From Paraburkholderia monticola (GTDB lineage: Bacteria > Pseudomonadota > Gammaproteobacteria > Burkholderiales > Burkholderiaceae): a stretch of 64,000 nucleotides of DNA. The position numbers and the translations under genes are program-made. The notes under the pieces were generated by a model. That model saw nothing but the letters and a program-made list of their open reading frames with translations. It was not told where the DNA came from and did no database searches. The stretch spans positions 372,001 to 436,000 of the forward strand of contig NZ_LRBG01000035.1 in the NCBI RefSeq assembly GCF_001580545.1, given 5' to 3'. Each line of letters begins with the position of its first letter. The first letter of the stretch is position 1. Shown piece after piece: positions 36,059-45,167 of the stretch.

Positions 36059-37795
36059 TTGACGAAGAGAAAGACCCCCGAGGAGTTGCGCAGTCATCGC
36101 TGGTACGGCGCGAACGATCTGCGTTCGTTCGGCCATCGCTCGCGCACCGCGCAGATGGGCTACAACCGCGACGAATATGCGGGCAAGCCGGTCATCGCGA
36201 TTCTTAACACGTGGAGCGAAATCAATCCGTGCCACACGCATTTCAGTCAGCGCGTCGAGGAAGTGAAGCGCGGCATCTGGCAGGCCGGCGGCTTCCCGAT
36301 CGAGTTGCCGGTGCAGACGCTGTCCGAGCCGTTCCAGAAGCCCACCACGATGCTGTACCGCAATTTCCTCGCGATGGAAGCCGAGGAGATGCTGCGCTCG
36401 TATCCCGCCGACGGCGTCGTGCTGATGGGCGGTTGCGACAAGACCACACCCGCGCTGCTGATGGGCGCGATCTCGATGGATCTGCCCGCCATCTTTTTGC
36501 CCGCCGGCCCCATGCTGCGCGGCAACTGGAACGGCGTGACGCTCGGCTCCGGTTCCGATTCATGGCGGTACTGGGCCGAACTGCGCGCGGGCACGCTGAC
36601 GGCGGACGACTGGCAGGGGGTCGAGGGCGGCATCGCGCGCTCGCCCGGGCACTGCATGACGATGGGCACCGCCTCGACGATGACGAGCGCGGCCGAAGCG
36701 CTGGGCTTTACGCTGCCCGGCTTCGCGTCGATTCCCGCGCCCGATTCGCGGCATGCGCAGATGGCCGCGAAAACCGGCATGCGTATCGTCGAGATGGTGT
36801 GGGAGGATCTGAAGCCGTCGGACCTGATTACGGCGGCATCGGTCGATAACGCGGTGACCACCTGCGTCGCGCTGTCAGGCTCGACCAATTCGGTCGTGCA
36901 TATGATTGCGCTGGCGCGGCGCGCGGGCATCGAGTTGACGCTTGATCGCTTCGACGAGATCGCGCGCCGCACGCCGGTGCTCGCGAACATCCGGCCAACC
37001 GGCGCGTATCTGATGGAAGACTTTTTCTACGCGGGCGGTTTGCGCGCCTTGCTCGCGGAACTGGGTGAGCTGATCGACGGCTCGCAGAAAACCGTGAACG
37101 GCCGCACGCTCGGCGAGAACCTCGCGGGCGCGCGCATCTTCAACGACGACGTGATCCGCCGCCGCGCGAATCCGCTACTGCGCGACAGCAGCCTCGCGGT
37201 GCTGCGTGGCAATCTCGCGCCCGATGGCGCCGTGATCAAGCCCGGCGCAGCCGAACCGCATCTGCTCTCGCATACGGGACGCGCGGTCGTGTTCAACGAC
37301 TACAACGACATGGCCGCGCGCATCGACGACGATACGCTCGACATCGACGAAAGCTGCGTGCTGGTGCTGCGGCACGCGGGGCCGGTCGGCGCGGGCATGC
37401 CCGAGTGGGGCCAGTTGCCGATTCCGCGCAAGCTGCTGCAAAAGGGCGTGCGTGACATGGTGCGCATTTCCGATGCACGCATGAGCGGCACGAGCTACGG
37501 CGCTTGCGTGTTGCACGTGGCGCCTGAGGCATTCGTCGGCGGGCCGCTGGCGTTGGTGCAAAGCGGCGATCTGATCGAACTCGACGTGCCGCGCCGCCGG
37601 CTGAATCTGCTGGTGTCGGACGAAGAGCTCGCACGCCGCAAGGCCGCGTGGATCAAACCGGCGGCCCGGTTCGAGCGCGGCTATGGGGCGCTACATCAGG
37701 CGCACGTGTTGCAGGCGGATCAAGGCTGCGATTTCGACTTCCTGCAGCGCGGCGGCGCGAGTTCTGGCAGTGCGGGTGAGCCGGAGATCCACTGA
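36059..37795 (+). CDS. IlvD/Edd-family sugar-acid dehydratase (L-arabinonate/xylonate dehydratase-like)
   Basis: 578-residue Fe-S dehydratase starting at TTG (GTGGAG 7 bases upstream). Cluster ligands are visible in [36 protein letters not shown] and [15 protein letters not shown], and the C-terminal [30 protein letters not shown] block binds substrate. Length and the [12 protein letters not shown] pattern match pentonate dehydratases with a [2Fe-2S] cluster rather than IlvD (616-620 aa, 14.4 kb) or Edd (~600 aa). It dehydrates an aldonate to a 2-keto-3-deoxy acid, which the DapA-like enzyme at 29.6 kb would process further. It is the last gene of the operon. Confidence 0.9.
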   Translation: MTKRKTPEELRSHRWYGANDLRSFGHRSRTAQMGYNRDEYAGKPVIAILNTWSEINPCHTHFSQRVEEVKRGIWQAGGFPIELPVQTLSEPFQKPTTMLYRNFLAMEAEEMLRSYPADGVVLMGGCDKTTPALLMGAISMDLPAIFLPAGPMLRGNWNGVTLGSGSDSWRYWAELRAGTLTADDWQGVEGGIARSPGHCMTMGTASTMTSAAEALGFTLPGFASIPAPDSRHAQMAAKTGMRIVEMVWEDLKPSDLITAASVDNAVTTCVALSGSTNSVVHMIALARRAGIELTLDRFDEIARRTPVLANIRPTGAYLMEDFFYAGGLRALLAELGELIDGSQKTVNGRTLGENLAGARIFNDDVIRRRANPLLRDSSLAVLRGNLAPDGAVIKPGAAEPHLLSHTGRAVVFNDYNDMAARIDDDTLDIDESCVLVLRHAGPVGAGMPEWGQLPIPRKLLQKGVRDMVRISDARMSGTSYGACVLHVAPEAFVGGPLALVQSGDLIELDVPRRRLNLLVSDEELARRKAAWIKPAARFERGYGALHQAHVLQADQGCDFDFLQRGGASSGSAGEPEIH

Positions 37796-37798
37796 CGC

Positions 37799-38404
37799 TC
37801 AATACCCCACGCGATACACGCGCCCCGTCTGCGCGCCTTCCACACTGCGCAGATAAGCGAGCGCCGCGCGTTGTGCGCTGACCGGCTCGAAGCCGCGAAA
37901 GAATGGTGCGTAGGCGTCCATCGACTCGCTCAGCACGGTCGGACTCACGACGTTGATGCGCAGCCCGCGCGGCAGCTCGATCGCCGCGCCGCGCACGAAG
38001 CCTTCGAGCGCGAGGTTGACGGTCGTCGCGCTTGCGCCCTGCAGGATCGGCTCGTCGGCGAGAATGCCGCTCGTCAGCGTGAACGAGCCGCCGTCGTTCA
38101 CATACGGCAGCGCCGCGAACACGACGTTGATCTGACCCATCAGTTTGTCGCGCAGGCCGACCCAGAACTGCTCGACGCTCATCTGCGTCAGCGGACCGAA
38201 GTGCACTTTGCCGGTCGCGGTGACGACGCCGTCCACTTTGCCGATGTCGCGAAACAGCCGCTCGACGCTCGCCGGGTCCGTGCTGTCCACTTGATATTGC
38301 CCGCGCGTCGCGCCTACCTCGATCACTTCGTGACGTGCCTTCAGCTCCGCGCTGACGGCCTGGCCGAGCGTGCCCGTGGCACCGATGACGACGATTCTTT
38401 TCAT
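37799..38404 (-). CDS. Short-chain dehydrogenase/reductase (atypical SDR)
   Basis: 201-residue NAD(P)-binding protein. MKRIVVIGATGTLGQAV gives the TGxxGxxG-like Gly motif at the N-terminus. The mid-protein DGVVTATGKVHFGPL and SFTLTSGILADEP strands follow, but the classical catalytic YxxxK is not evident, since the expected segment reads ATTVNLALEGFV. It therefore belongs to the short atypical SDR group. The similarly built protein at 53203-53796 is a paralogue with the same phrases (TLTSGxLA, INVVSP/VNVVSP). Its 3' end abuts the dehydratase gene tail to tail, 3 bases apart. The substrate is unknown. Start chosen at MKRIVV; the 11-codon extension upstream overlaps the repeated operator-like motif. 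Confidence 0.85.
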   Translation of the reverse strand: MKRIVVIGATGTLGQAVSAELKARHEVIEVGATRGQYQVDSTDPASVERLFRDIGKVDGVVTATGKVHFGPLTQMSVEQFWVGLRDKLMGQINVVFAALPYVNDGGSFTLTSGILADEPILQGASATTVNLALEGFVRGAAIELPRGLRINVVSPTVLSESMDAYAPFFRGFEPVSAQRAALAYLRSVEGAQTGRVYRVGY

Positions 38405-38413
38405 CCGCAACTC

Positions 38414-38435
38414 CGTTAAACGAACAACGTTAAAC
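38414..38435. promoter_or_regulatory. Direct repeat of CGTTAAAC, candidate operator
   Basis: CGTTAAAC occurs at 38414-38421 and 38428-38435, 14 bp apart, directly upstream of the SDR start. With flanking bases the first copy closely resembles the palindromes at 13254 and 60045. Confidence 0.35.
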
Positions 38436-38548
38436 AAAGCAAAGCACGCACCAGAATTAAACGGTGCGTGCTACGTTATTGCCTGATTAATTGGAATAAA
38501 GCCGGTAATTCAAACGCGCGCGTATAAAGGGATGATACGCGCGCCGGC

Positions 38549-39001
38549 TTATTTCAGCCGCTGCAATTCGATCACGCGCGCGGGTCGCAAATGATTGAGC
38601 GCGTAATGAATGCGGCCGCGCTCCTGGCGCTGTCCGACCGGACGCGGGTCGTTGTATTGATAGTCGGCCGAGTAGGCGGCGAGCGGCTCGGCCATGCCTT
38701 TGTCGATCACGGCGTAGCCCGGCTCGAGCGCGAGCAGCAGATGATTGCCGCCGACCCGGCTGTCGAAGCCGGCCATGCCATCGGTCGACTCGGCCACGCT
38801 GTTCTCGAGCGTCGCATTGCTGGTGGTGACCGCATCGGGCGAGATCGCGCTGTGGCCCGCGAGCCGCGCCGCTTCGTGGTTCTTGCCGTCGGTGTCGACC
38901 GTGCTGTCGTGCGTGCGGTCGTTGTGCAGGTCCGTGGTCCGCGGGTCTTTGGGGTCCGGTTGCGTGCCGGCGTTTTCGGGTTTGCTGATCGCGCTGTTCA
39001 T
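38549..39001 (-). CDS. Conserved hypothetical protein (150 aa), hydrophilic
   Basis: Soluble protein with no signal peptide or membrane helix. Residues 1-65 are polar and probably disordered (many Asp, Thr, His, Asn). The second half looks folded, with HLLLALEPGYAVIDKGMAEPLAAYSADYQYNDPRPVG and an end rich in Arg/Leu. AGGAGA upstream of ATG 39001 decides the start. I do not recognise a family. The SDR gene lies downstream on the same strand ~145 bases away, but co-transcription is not evident. Confidence 0.7.
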   Translation of the reverse strand: MNSAISKPENAGTQPDPKDPRTTDLHNDRTHDSTVDTDGKNHEAARLAGHSAISPDAVTTSNATLENSVAESTDGMAGFDSRVGGNHLLLALEPGYAVIDKGMAEPLAAYSADYQYNDPRPVGQRQERGRIHYALNHLRPARVIELQRLK

Positions 39002-39331
39002 CGTGCATTCTCCTGAAGAGGACATGGTCGAAGAAGGGAGCAAAAGCCGTTCCGACTGTACGGCACCGCTGTGCGCGGGACTCGCGATCCGCATCCGCCA
39101 TGCTCCGATGCGAGCGCTGTTGCCCTCGCGATTGAATGGCGATGACGTCCGCGATTCATTTCGTTTTTTTTAATGGACGCGTATTTTCTACAGAGTATGA
39201 TCTTACTCCTGCGACCGATGCGCGGTTAAATTGGCAAGATGCTCCGGCTGTCTCAGCAGGGTCGGAAAAAACGAAACAACAAATGGCCGCGCGACTGAAT
39301 ATATGTTACGGGGCTTCAGGGCGGGTGACTC
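39002..39331. other. Gap with no gene seen
   Basis: 330 bases. The middle holds an AT-rich stretch with a T-run (~39155-39175) that could be promoter sequence for either flank. No structured element was recognised. Confidence 0.5.
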
Positions 39332-39565
39332 ATGCACTTCGATGCTGCATTCACACATCGCGGCTATCTGTTGAATTGCGAACCGGCGCGCTCGGGCGAC
39401 GGCTCCTGGCAACCCTATGTGGTGATCTCGCGCTCGAGCGATGGCGAACTGGTCGCCAACCGTTTCTTCCCCACCGAACTGCGCTTTTCCGACGAAGCCG
39501 CCGCCATCGCGCACGCGCGCGATTGGGCCGTGCGCTGGATCGACGCGAGCAGCTTGACTATCTGA
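39332..39565 (+). CDS. Small conserved protein (77 aa)
   Basis: 77-residue soluble protein: a beta-rich first half (FTHRGYLLNCEPARSGDGSWQPYVVISRS), then ANRFFPTELRFSDEAAAIAHARDWAVRWID, a pattern seen in many very small Burkholderiaceae proteins of unknown role. Codon use has the strong GC third-position bias of its neighbours, which supports it being a real gene despite a weak ribosome-binding site. Function unknown. Confidence 0.65.
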   Translation: MHFDAAFTHRGYLLNCEPARSGDGSWQPYVVISRSSDGELVANRFFPTELRFSDEAAAIAHARDWAVRWIDASSLTI

Positions 39566-39693
39566 AAGTCAAGGCAACAATGCGTGCGTGTCGCCGCGCG
39601 CCGTCCTGTGCGCTGCCGCGCGGGCCGCGTTAAAACGCGGTAATCTCTGCTGGATAACCACTTCGAACCGTGCGCCTCGCACGGCGCTGCCTT

Positions 39694-40620
39694 ATGTCCA
39701 ACGCGCCTTCCCATAACTGGGGCCTCGAACAGATCGTCGCCGACCTGCGCGCCTCGCGCGAACAATTGCATCGCACGCGGCATCCGCTCGGCATTCGTGA
39801 ATTGCCATCTCGCGAAGCGGTGGTCAGCATCGTGACGGGCCTGCGCGCGGCGATGTTTCCGACGCATTACGGCGCGCCCGATCTGACCGACGAGACTGTC
39901 GATTACTACGTCGGCCATACGCTCGAAAGCACATTGCGTCTGCTCGCCGAACAGATTCGACGCGCGCTGCGCTTCCTGCCCGAGTTCGGCGCGACGCCGG
40001 ACGCCGAGTTGCAGGAGCGCGCGTTCGCGGTGGCGCGCGAGTTCGCGACGCAGTTGCCGGCCATCCGCGCGGTGCTCGTCAGCGACATCCAGGCGGCGTT
40101 CACCGGCGACCCCGCCGCGCAGCACATCACCGAAATCCTGTTGTGCTATCCGGGCGTGTGGGCGATGACGCATCATCGGCTCGCGCATGCGTTGCATCGA
40201 CTCGGTGTGCCGCTGCTCGCGCGCTTCATCAACGAGATCGCGCACTCGGCGACCGGCATCGACATTCATCCGGGCGCGACGATCGGGCCGAGCTTCTTCA
40301 TCGATCACGGCACCGGCGTCGTGATCGGCGAGACCGCGATCATCGGCGAGCGCGTGCGCGTGTACCAGGCGGTCACGCTCGGCGCGAAGAGTTTCGCGGC
40401 CGACGAGGATGGCTCGCTGATCAAGGGCAACGCGCGGCATCCGATCGTCGAGGACGACGTCGTGATCTATGCGGGCGCGACGATCCTCGGACGCGTGACG
40501 ATCGGGCGCGGCTCGGTGATCGGCGGCAACGTGTGGCTCACGCATAGCGTGCCGCCGGGCAGCAGCGTATCGCAAGGCAAGGTCCGCGAAGGCGAGCGCA
40601 CGGACAACGGGCAGCAATGA
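39694..40620 (+). CDS. Serine O-acetyltransferase (EpsC/CysE-like)
   Basis: 308-residue enzyme. The N-terminal ~165 residues are helical, and the C-terminal left-handed beta-helix has hexapeptide repeats. The catalytic regions are intact: ATGIDIHPGATIGPSFFIDHGTGVVIGETAIIGERVRVYQAVTLGA, in which Asp and His of the IDHG segment activate serine, and GNVWLTHSVPPGS near the end. It makes O-acetylserine from serine and acetyl-CoA for cysteine synthesis. It is longer than E. coli CysE (273 aa) and closer to the EpsC-type often found beside a cysteine synthase, which is absent here. ATG at 39694 was preferred over GTG at 39670. Confidence 0.9.
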   Translation: MSNAPSHNWGLEQIVADLRASREQLHRTRHPLGIRELPSREAVVSIVTGLRAAMFPTHYGAPDLTDETVDYYVGHTLESTLRLLAEQIRRALRFLPEFGATPDAELQERAFAVAREFATQLPAIRAVLVSDIQAAFTGDPAAQHITEILLCYPGVWAMTHHRLAHALHRLGVPLLARFINEIAHSATGIDIHPGATIGPSFFIDHGTGVVIGETAIIGERVRVYQAVTLGAKSFAADEDGSLIKGNARHPIVEDDVVIYAGATILGRVTIGRGSVIGGNVWLTHSVPPGSSVSQGKVREGERTDNGQQ

Positions 40621-40655
40621 TGCGGCGCAGGCCGCGCCCGCATGCTTGATTGCGC

Positions 40656-41168
40656 CTAGCTGATCGGCCAATGCCGCAACCACGGCAACGCATGCACGCC
40701 GTGCAGCCACACATGCTCGCCAATGAACCACGCGGCCACCCACGATGCCGCGACGACGATCAGATCGCAGTGCCCGCTATTCCATAGATTCAATGAGTGC
40801 CGCCCGGCGATCCACGGCACGCCGAGCGGATTCGGCCAGTCGGCGAACAGATGCATCAGGCCGCCGCAAGCAAAGCCGAACGCCGGCGCCGCGTAGATCG
40901 AATGTCCGAGCGCGTGATACGACACCGCGAGCAACGCGAGCCAGCCGATACCCCAATGCGTCAACGTGCGATGCGTGATCCACAGCCGCCGCGCGCGCGA
41001 CCACCATGCGACTTCGAGCCAGTCCGGCGCGGTGCTGCCCGCCACGCCGGCAATGAAGCTCAGCAACACGCCTGGATGAAACGGACCGCCGCTGCTGCGC
41101 GCGACGATTGCCGCCGCAATGATGCCGGCCGCGAAACCGGTTGCATGATGCGCTTTGCTGGATGCCAT
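40656..41168 (-). CDS. YdjM-type membrane protein (metal-dependent hydrolase-like)
   Basis: 170-residue integral membrane protein with about four hydrophobic segments. It contains a cluster of potential metal ligands: TAPDWLEVAWW, ITHRTLTHWGIGWLAL and GLMHLFADWPNPLGVPW. This His/Asp pattern defines the YdjM/YbcI-like family (LexA-regulated, putative membrane-bound metal-dependent hydrolases) whose reaction is unknown. Start MASSKAHHATGFAAG chosen over an ATG five codons upstream. Convergent with the serine acetyltransferase gene, 35 bases apart. Confidence 0.85.
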   Translation of the reverse strand: MASSKAHHATGFAAGIIAAAIVARSSGGPFHPGVLLSFIAGVAGSTAPDWLEVAWWSRARRLWITHRTLTHWGIGWLALLAVSYHALGHSIYAAPAFGFACGGLMHLFADWPNPLGVPWIAGRHSLNLWNSGHCDLIVVAASWVAAWFIGEHVWLHGVHALPWLRHWPIS

Positions 41169-41308
41169 CGAAGCTCGCGGCAAGTGTGCCGCGCGAAAAA
41201 CAAAGGGCGGCTATGTTCGCAGATGGGCGGATAAAAAAATAGCCGATGCGTGAGATAAAAAATCACGCATCGGCCGATCGCGCACGATGTTCACGTGCGA
41301 CGCGACGC

Positions 41309-41662
41309 TCAGGTCGCGCAGCGCGCGATAGCGAAGCGCATTTCCTCTTCAGGCGGATCGTCGGGCGCATTGGCCGGATGCATGACCTTGATCACCGTGG
41401 TGCCATTCTGTGGCGTCAACGTGATGAAGTACGAGTTGTGCGAATCGGCGCCGACCGCGAGTTCGGTCGCGGCGCCGGCATGCGAGGTACGCACGCGCGA
41501 CAGACGCTCTTCGAGGCAGCTAGCGATCGATGCGGGCGGGCGTGACGACGACACGTACACGAGCGGCGCGGACGCATCGCGCGCGGGGCCGCCCGACGAA
41601 CCGCAAGCGGCGAGGGTGGCGGTGAGGGCGACAGCGGGGGCAAGCAGGAGAAGTCTTTTCAT
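41309..41662 (-). CDS. Small lipoprotein of unknown function
   Basis: 117-residue protein with a lipoprotein signal: MKRLLLLAPAVALTATLAACGSS, lipobox L-A-A-C with the lipidated Cys at ~20. Residues after the lipobox suggest outer-membrane sorting (no Asp at +2). The mature part is beta-rich with LVYVSSSRPPASIASCLEERLSRV and SYFITLTPQNGTTVIKVMHPAN, containing two further Cys that could bridge. The pattern resembles small secreted domains in Burkholderia, but I cannot name a family. The start nine codons upstream is rejected because it would disrupt the signal. Confidence 0.75.
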   Translation of the reverse strand: MKRLLLLAPAVALTATLAACGSSGGPARDASAPLVYVSSSRPPASIASCLEERLSRVRTSHAGAATELAVGADSHNSYFITLTPQNGTTVIKVMHPANAPDDPPEEEMRFAIARCAT

Positions 41663-42425
41663 GGTCCGATCGTCGGCGTTCCCGTTCATGCATGGGAAGG
41701 TGAGGCACGGGCGAAGCGCGATGCGCTGGCGTGCAGCGCGATGCTTCGCGACGAAGCCGCCGTGCAGGCATCGCGCTCGCGGCGCCGCACGACGGCCGGG
41801 GCAGTATACCGAGCGGGCATCGACGTCGTCACTAGCGCGGCCACGAGTTTATTCGGACGACGGCAAACTGTAAGACCATTGAAACAATCGTTGACTGTCA
41901 ATTCGCGGCGAACTGTAATTTCCGCTATGCGGATAGTTAATTGCGCACCTTACAATAATTCATTTTTGAATTCTTGATTATCTGAATTAATCGCACAAGG
42001 GCAGGTTCGCAAAAGGAAAATTATTATTGAACGATGAGGAGGCGGGTGCGCTGGCAAGCCCGGCAGCGGCGCCGTGTCCGCTGATTACCTTTGTTTTGCG
42101 CAACGCAGTCTTCCGAAGAAAGCCTTAAATCGAGGTGGGATGCCACTTATAATTTCGATTGACCCCTTCGACCAAAGGGTGTCTTTTTCATTTTTACACG
42201 CGGCTTTCGGGCCGCGTTTTTTTATGTGATATTTAAAGCTTGATTTATACGCTGTCGCGTTCGGGCAAATAGAACTATTCACTCGCTGGGCACTCGCGGA
42301 GGCGGCTTCGCCGTTCCCGAACGGGGCTTGTCCGTTCGTCAGAGTGAGCAGGGCGGAACGGGCCGGGCAGGTAGAATCGCAGGTTCGAAATCTGATTTGC
42401 GCCCTGCGAAGTGAGTGAACCTGTG
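41663..42425. other. 763-base region without a protein gene
   Basis: No credible protein. Left part (41663-41860) GC-rich; 41870-42040 strongly AT-rich and promoter-like. A candidate small RNA with its own promoter and two hairpins lies at 42148-42224. The remainder (42225-42425) is the upstream region of the conserved protein gene that follows. Confidence 0.55.
42148..42224 (+). ncRNA. Candidate small RNA with promoter and tandem terminator-like hairpins
   Basis: A perfect -10 TATAAT (42148-42153) with a weak -35 (TTAAAT, 17-base spacer) would start RNA near 42160. Directly after come a hairpin from GACCCCTT with AAGGGTGTC (42161-42183) plus TTTTT, then a 6-bp GC stem CGCGGC/GCCGCG (42199-42216) followed by eight Ts. 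The predicted transcript is ~65 nt with no start codon and lies far from flanking genes. It could alternatively be a double terminator for an unseen upstream transcript. Confidence 0.4.
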
Positions 42426-42959
42426 ATGAACGACACGCCCTTTCCCTCGTCCGACACGAATGCCGAGATGGCCGACCACCCGTCCGAACCGGACGACAGC
42501 GTGCACGAAGACCGTCTGTGGCGCGACAACGGCTGGACCGCGCGCATCATCAAGAACGAGGACGACGAAGGCTGGGCCGTCGAAATGATCAAGGACGGCG
42601 AGGCGGAGCCCGCGCTCGTCGGGCCGTGGACGATGGGCCGCAACAAGAAGGATCCGAAGCCGCTCGACGTGTCGGCGTTCAACACGCTCGTGAAAACGGC
42701 GTCGGAAGTGCTGCGTCGTCACGAACAGCAGCTGCGCGCGCAATTGCACAAGGCGGTGCGCGTGTCGAGCGCCGACGGCAACGACGAGCTCGACATCACG
42801 CTCGATATCATCCCCGATGAAGACGAGCCGTACGCACTGCTGAGCGCGCTCGGCCCCTTCGGCGAGCAGATCGCGCAAGTGCAGGTCGCGCCGACCTTCA
42901 AGCTCAGCAAGACGAGCGCCGCGGCATGGGTGGCCAACGAGTTTCGCCGGCCGGGGTAA
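42426..42959 (+). CDS. Conserved hypothetical protein (177 aa)
   Basis: Soluble acidic protein with no signal or membrane segment. The N-terminal ~30 residues are disordered and Asp/Ser/Pro-rich. Then comes a compact domain with DNGWTARIIKNEDDEGWAVEMIKDGEAEPALVGPWTMGRNKKDPKPLD, a helix FNTLVKTASEVLRRHEQQLRAQLHK, a strand DELDITLDIIPDEDEPYALLSA and a closing helix AAAWVANEFRRPG. The family is not recognised by me. A GTG five codons upstream (42411) is an alternative start. Codon bias is normal for the window, so it is a resident gene. Confidence 0.75.
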   Translation: MNDTPFPSSDTNAEMADHPSEPDDSVHEDRLWRDNGWTARIIKNEDDEGWAVEMIKDGEAEPALVGPWTMGRNKKDPKPLDVSAFNTLVKTASEVLRRHEQQLRAQLHKAVRVSSADGNDELDITLDIIPDEDEPYALLSALGPFGEQIAQVQVAPTFKLSKTSAAAWVANEFRRPG

Positions 42960-42982
42960 GTCGCAACGGCTCTGAACAGGCC

Positions 42983-43414
42983 CTAGCTCCGCTTGCAAAA
43001 AATCGCAGTGATCAGCGGTGCGACGTGATGCACGATCGCCGTGCTGCCGGCGTTCTCGAGCGCGCTTTTCACCTTGTCGTCGCTGCCGAACACGACGGCG
43101 CCATACGCCGACTGCGCGACCGGTTCGCCGTCGCCGACGCGGAACATCGGGTCGTCCTTTTCGAAGCCGACCACCGCGAAGACGCGAAAGCCGAACGCGG
43201 TCAGATGCGCATCGGGCATGGGCGCGAACGCGTTGATCGAGTTGCTTTCCACATGTGTCGGCTTCGGGTTGATCAGTTGCTGCTTCAACAGATCAGCAAT
43301 GAACTGGTGGCCGCTCTCATTGCACACCAGTGGCGCGTCGAGCTCCACGGCGAACGAAGCAAGCGGCAGCACGGCGGCTGCGGCAAACATCAGGGAGGCG
43401 AGAAGACGGTTCAT
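42983..43414 (-). CDS. Exported protein of unknown function (143 aa)
   Basis: A Sec signal peptide (MNRLLASLMFAAAAVLPLASFA, cleaved near residue 22) is followed by a 120-residue mature domain: APLVCNESGHQFIADLLKQQLINPKPTHVESNSINAFAP, FGFRVFAVVGFEKDDPMFRVG and a last strand with a Cys near the C-terminus that may bridge to the first Cys. Probably periplasmic. Similar small exported proteins are annotated only as hypothetical in Burkholderia. Start at MNRLLAS chosen because of the signal peptide; an upstream ATG at 43447 is unlikely. Confidence 0.75.
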   Translation of the reverse strand: MNRLLASLMFAAAAVLPLASFAVELDAPLVCNESGHQFIADLLKQQLINPKPTHVESNSINAFAPMPDAHLTAFGFRVFAVVGFEKDDPMFRVGDGEPVAQSAYGAVVFGSDDKVKSALENAGSTAIVHHVAPLITAIFCKRS

Positions 43415-43656
43415 GAGCGTAGGCGGGGCGTCCACAGTCGATGTCATGGATTAGCAACGATCGCGCCATCACCGTCGGCGAGACGAACGGTGCTGCACAT
43501 CGAACAGATTCCGCATGTCAGGCACAACTGGATTGGCACTTTATCGCGATTCAGCGAATTCCGCTTTGTGAAAGGCGCACGAACGGCATTTGAAAACCGC
43601 AAAGCAGCGTGGGGCATGACAGCAAGCTTTCAGAATCCCGTATATATTTCCGCCTT

Positions 43657-44355
43657 ATGACTTCGCGACCCCAATCTCCACTCAACGTCCCGCCGCCACG
43701 TACGTGGGATGCCCGCCTCGCCCGCCGGCTCGTGACGCCACTAGTCGGGACCTGGGTCACGCCGAACCATCTGACCACCGTCCGCCTGCTGATCGGTATC
43801 GCAGGAGCGCTGTGCCTCGCGCACGGCGGATTCGCGTGGGCCAACGCGGGCGCACTGCTGATCGTTCTGTCGAATTTCGTCGATCACACGGATGGTGAAC
43901 TCGCGCGCATCGGCGGCAAATCGAGTCGTATCGGTCATTTTTACGACCTCGCCTGCGACGCGCTCGTCACGGTGATGCTGTTCGTCGGCATGGGCATCGG
44001 GGCCGGCGGCACGGTCGGCGCTTTGAAGCTCGCGCCTGGCGCGCTCGGCGCAGTGGCTGGTGTGGCGGTTGCCCTGATCTTCTTTGTGCGCATGCGGATC
44101 GAGGAAATGGCCGGCAAGTCCGGGACGAAGCAGGCGTCGGTAGGGGGCTTCGAGACCGAGGACGTGCTTTACCTGCTGCCCATCGTCACGCTGATGAACG
44201 TCGTCGCGCCCTTCGTGGTGGCCGCTTCGATCGGCGCGCCGCTGTTCGCCGCATGGGTGGTGATCGACTACGGGCGCGTCGCGCGCCGTACCGCTCGCCT
44301 GGCGGACAAGCCCGCCAACGCTTCTGAAACCCGTCAACGTTGGGCCAGCGAATGA
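43657..44355 (+). CDS. CDP-alcohol phosphatidyltransferase family protein
   Basis: 232-residue inner-membrane enzyme with about six transmembrane helices. The complete catalytic motif D-x2-D-G-x2-A-R-x8-G-x3-D-x3-D runs from Asp76 to Asp101 with no missing residue. Such enzymes move a phospho-alcohol between CMP and a lipid or polyol, building phospholipid or phosphodiester-inositol head groups. Sequence outside the motif does not clearly match PgsA, PssA or Pcs. First of four co-directional genes; its stop overlaps the oxygenase gene (ATGA). The nucleotidyltransferase at the operon's end may supply its CDP-activated head group, by analogy with fused inositol-phosphate cytidylyltransferase/transferase proteins. 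Confidence 0.87.
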   Translation: MTSRPQSPLNVPPPRTWDARLARRLVTPLVGTWVTPNHLTTVRLLIGIAGALCLAHGGFAWANAGALLIVLSNFVDHTDGELARIGGKSSRIGHFYDLACDALVTVMLFVGMGIGAGGTVGALKLAPGALGAVAGVAVALIFFVRMRIEEMAGKSGTKQASVGGFETEDVLYLLPIVTLMNVVAPFVVAASIGAPLFAAWVVIDYGRVARRTARLADKPANASETRQRWASE

Positions 44356-45167
44356 ATCTGCACGCCGAAGACGACGTGATCGCCTCCGTGCCGTCAGGCA
44401 CGCCCGTCGCGTCGCTCGTGCCCGCACCGGATGCCGACCTCGCGGTCGCGAACCGCACCCGCGCGTTCGATAACGCGCGTCTGCGCAAAGACTTTGCCGC
44501 GCAGGACGCGTTCCTGTATCTGGAAGATTTCCTCGCGCCGGAAGTTACCGCGCAATTGGTCCACAGCGCGCGGTCGCTGCTCGACGAAGTGAACCGCAAC
44601 TATCTGCCGGGTCACAAGCAGGGCGGCAGCGTGAGCCGCCATACGATCGATCGTATGGCGCCGTTCATCGCCGAGCTGTATCGCTCGAAGGCGTTGATCG
44701 GCTGGCTCGAGCAGCTGAGCGGCGACAAGCTGCAGGTGTCGCCCGCCGACGATCCGCACGCGTACGCGCTCTACTACTACACGCGCCCCGGCGACCATAT
44801 CGGCTGGCACTACGACACTTCGTACTATGACGGGCGCCGCTACACGCTGCTGCTCGGCGTGATCGACGAATCATCGTGCCGGCTCGACTACGAGCTGCAT
44901 ACGCGCAATCCGGACGTGCCGGACCAGCCTGGCTCGGTGCAGATTCCGCCGGGCGGCCTCGTGTTCTTCGATGGCGACAAGCTGCGTCATCGCATCACGC
45001 CGGCCGGTCCGAACGAGATGCGTGTGTCGCTGACGTTCGAATACGTCACGGATCCCAATATGCGGCCGTGGCGCCGCTTCGTTTCCAACATGAAGGACGC
45101 GATCGCGTACTTCGGCTTCCGCCAGGTGTTCCGTCAGATGGCCTCGCGCGGCAAGGACTCCGCATGA
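44352..45167 (+). CDS. Fe(II)/2-oxoglutarate-dependent oxygenase-like protein
   Basis: 271-residue protein with a double-stranded beta-helix core. The metal triad His153-x-Asp155 (WHYDTSYYDG) and His213 (KLRHRI) is present, and Arg224 (MRVSLTFEY) is placed to bind 2-oxoglutarate. It would hydroxylate an organic substrate in the cytoplasm, consuming oxygen and 2-oxoglutarate. The N-terminal 40 residues look disordered. Starts in the stop codon of the CDP-alcohol transferase gene and ends overlapping the next gene. It probably modifies the head-group alcohol or the acyl chain of the lipid made by this operon; the substrate is not deducible. Confidence 0.85.
   Translation: MNLHAEDDVIASVPSGTPVASLVPAPDADLAVANRTRAFDNARLRKDFAAQDAFLYLEDFLAPEVTAQLVHSARSLLDEVNRNYLPGHKQGGSVSRHTIDRMAPFIAELYRSKALIGWLEQLSGDKLQVSPADDPHAYALYYYTRPGDHIGWHYDTSYYDGRRYTLLLGVIDESSCRLDYELHTRNPDVPDQPGSVQIPPGGLVFFDGDKLRHRITPAGPNEMRVSLTFEYVTDPNMRPWRRFVSNMKDAIAYFGFRQVFRQMASRGKDSA

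Noticed and set aside
42085-42282. A 65-codon minus-strand frame across the candidate small RNA
   Set aside because: Covers both hairpins and the T-runs, has no ribosome-binding site and no similarity to a known peptide.
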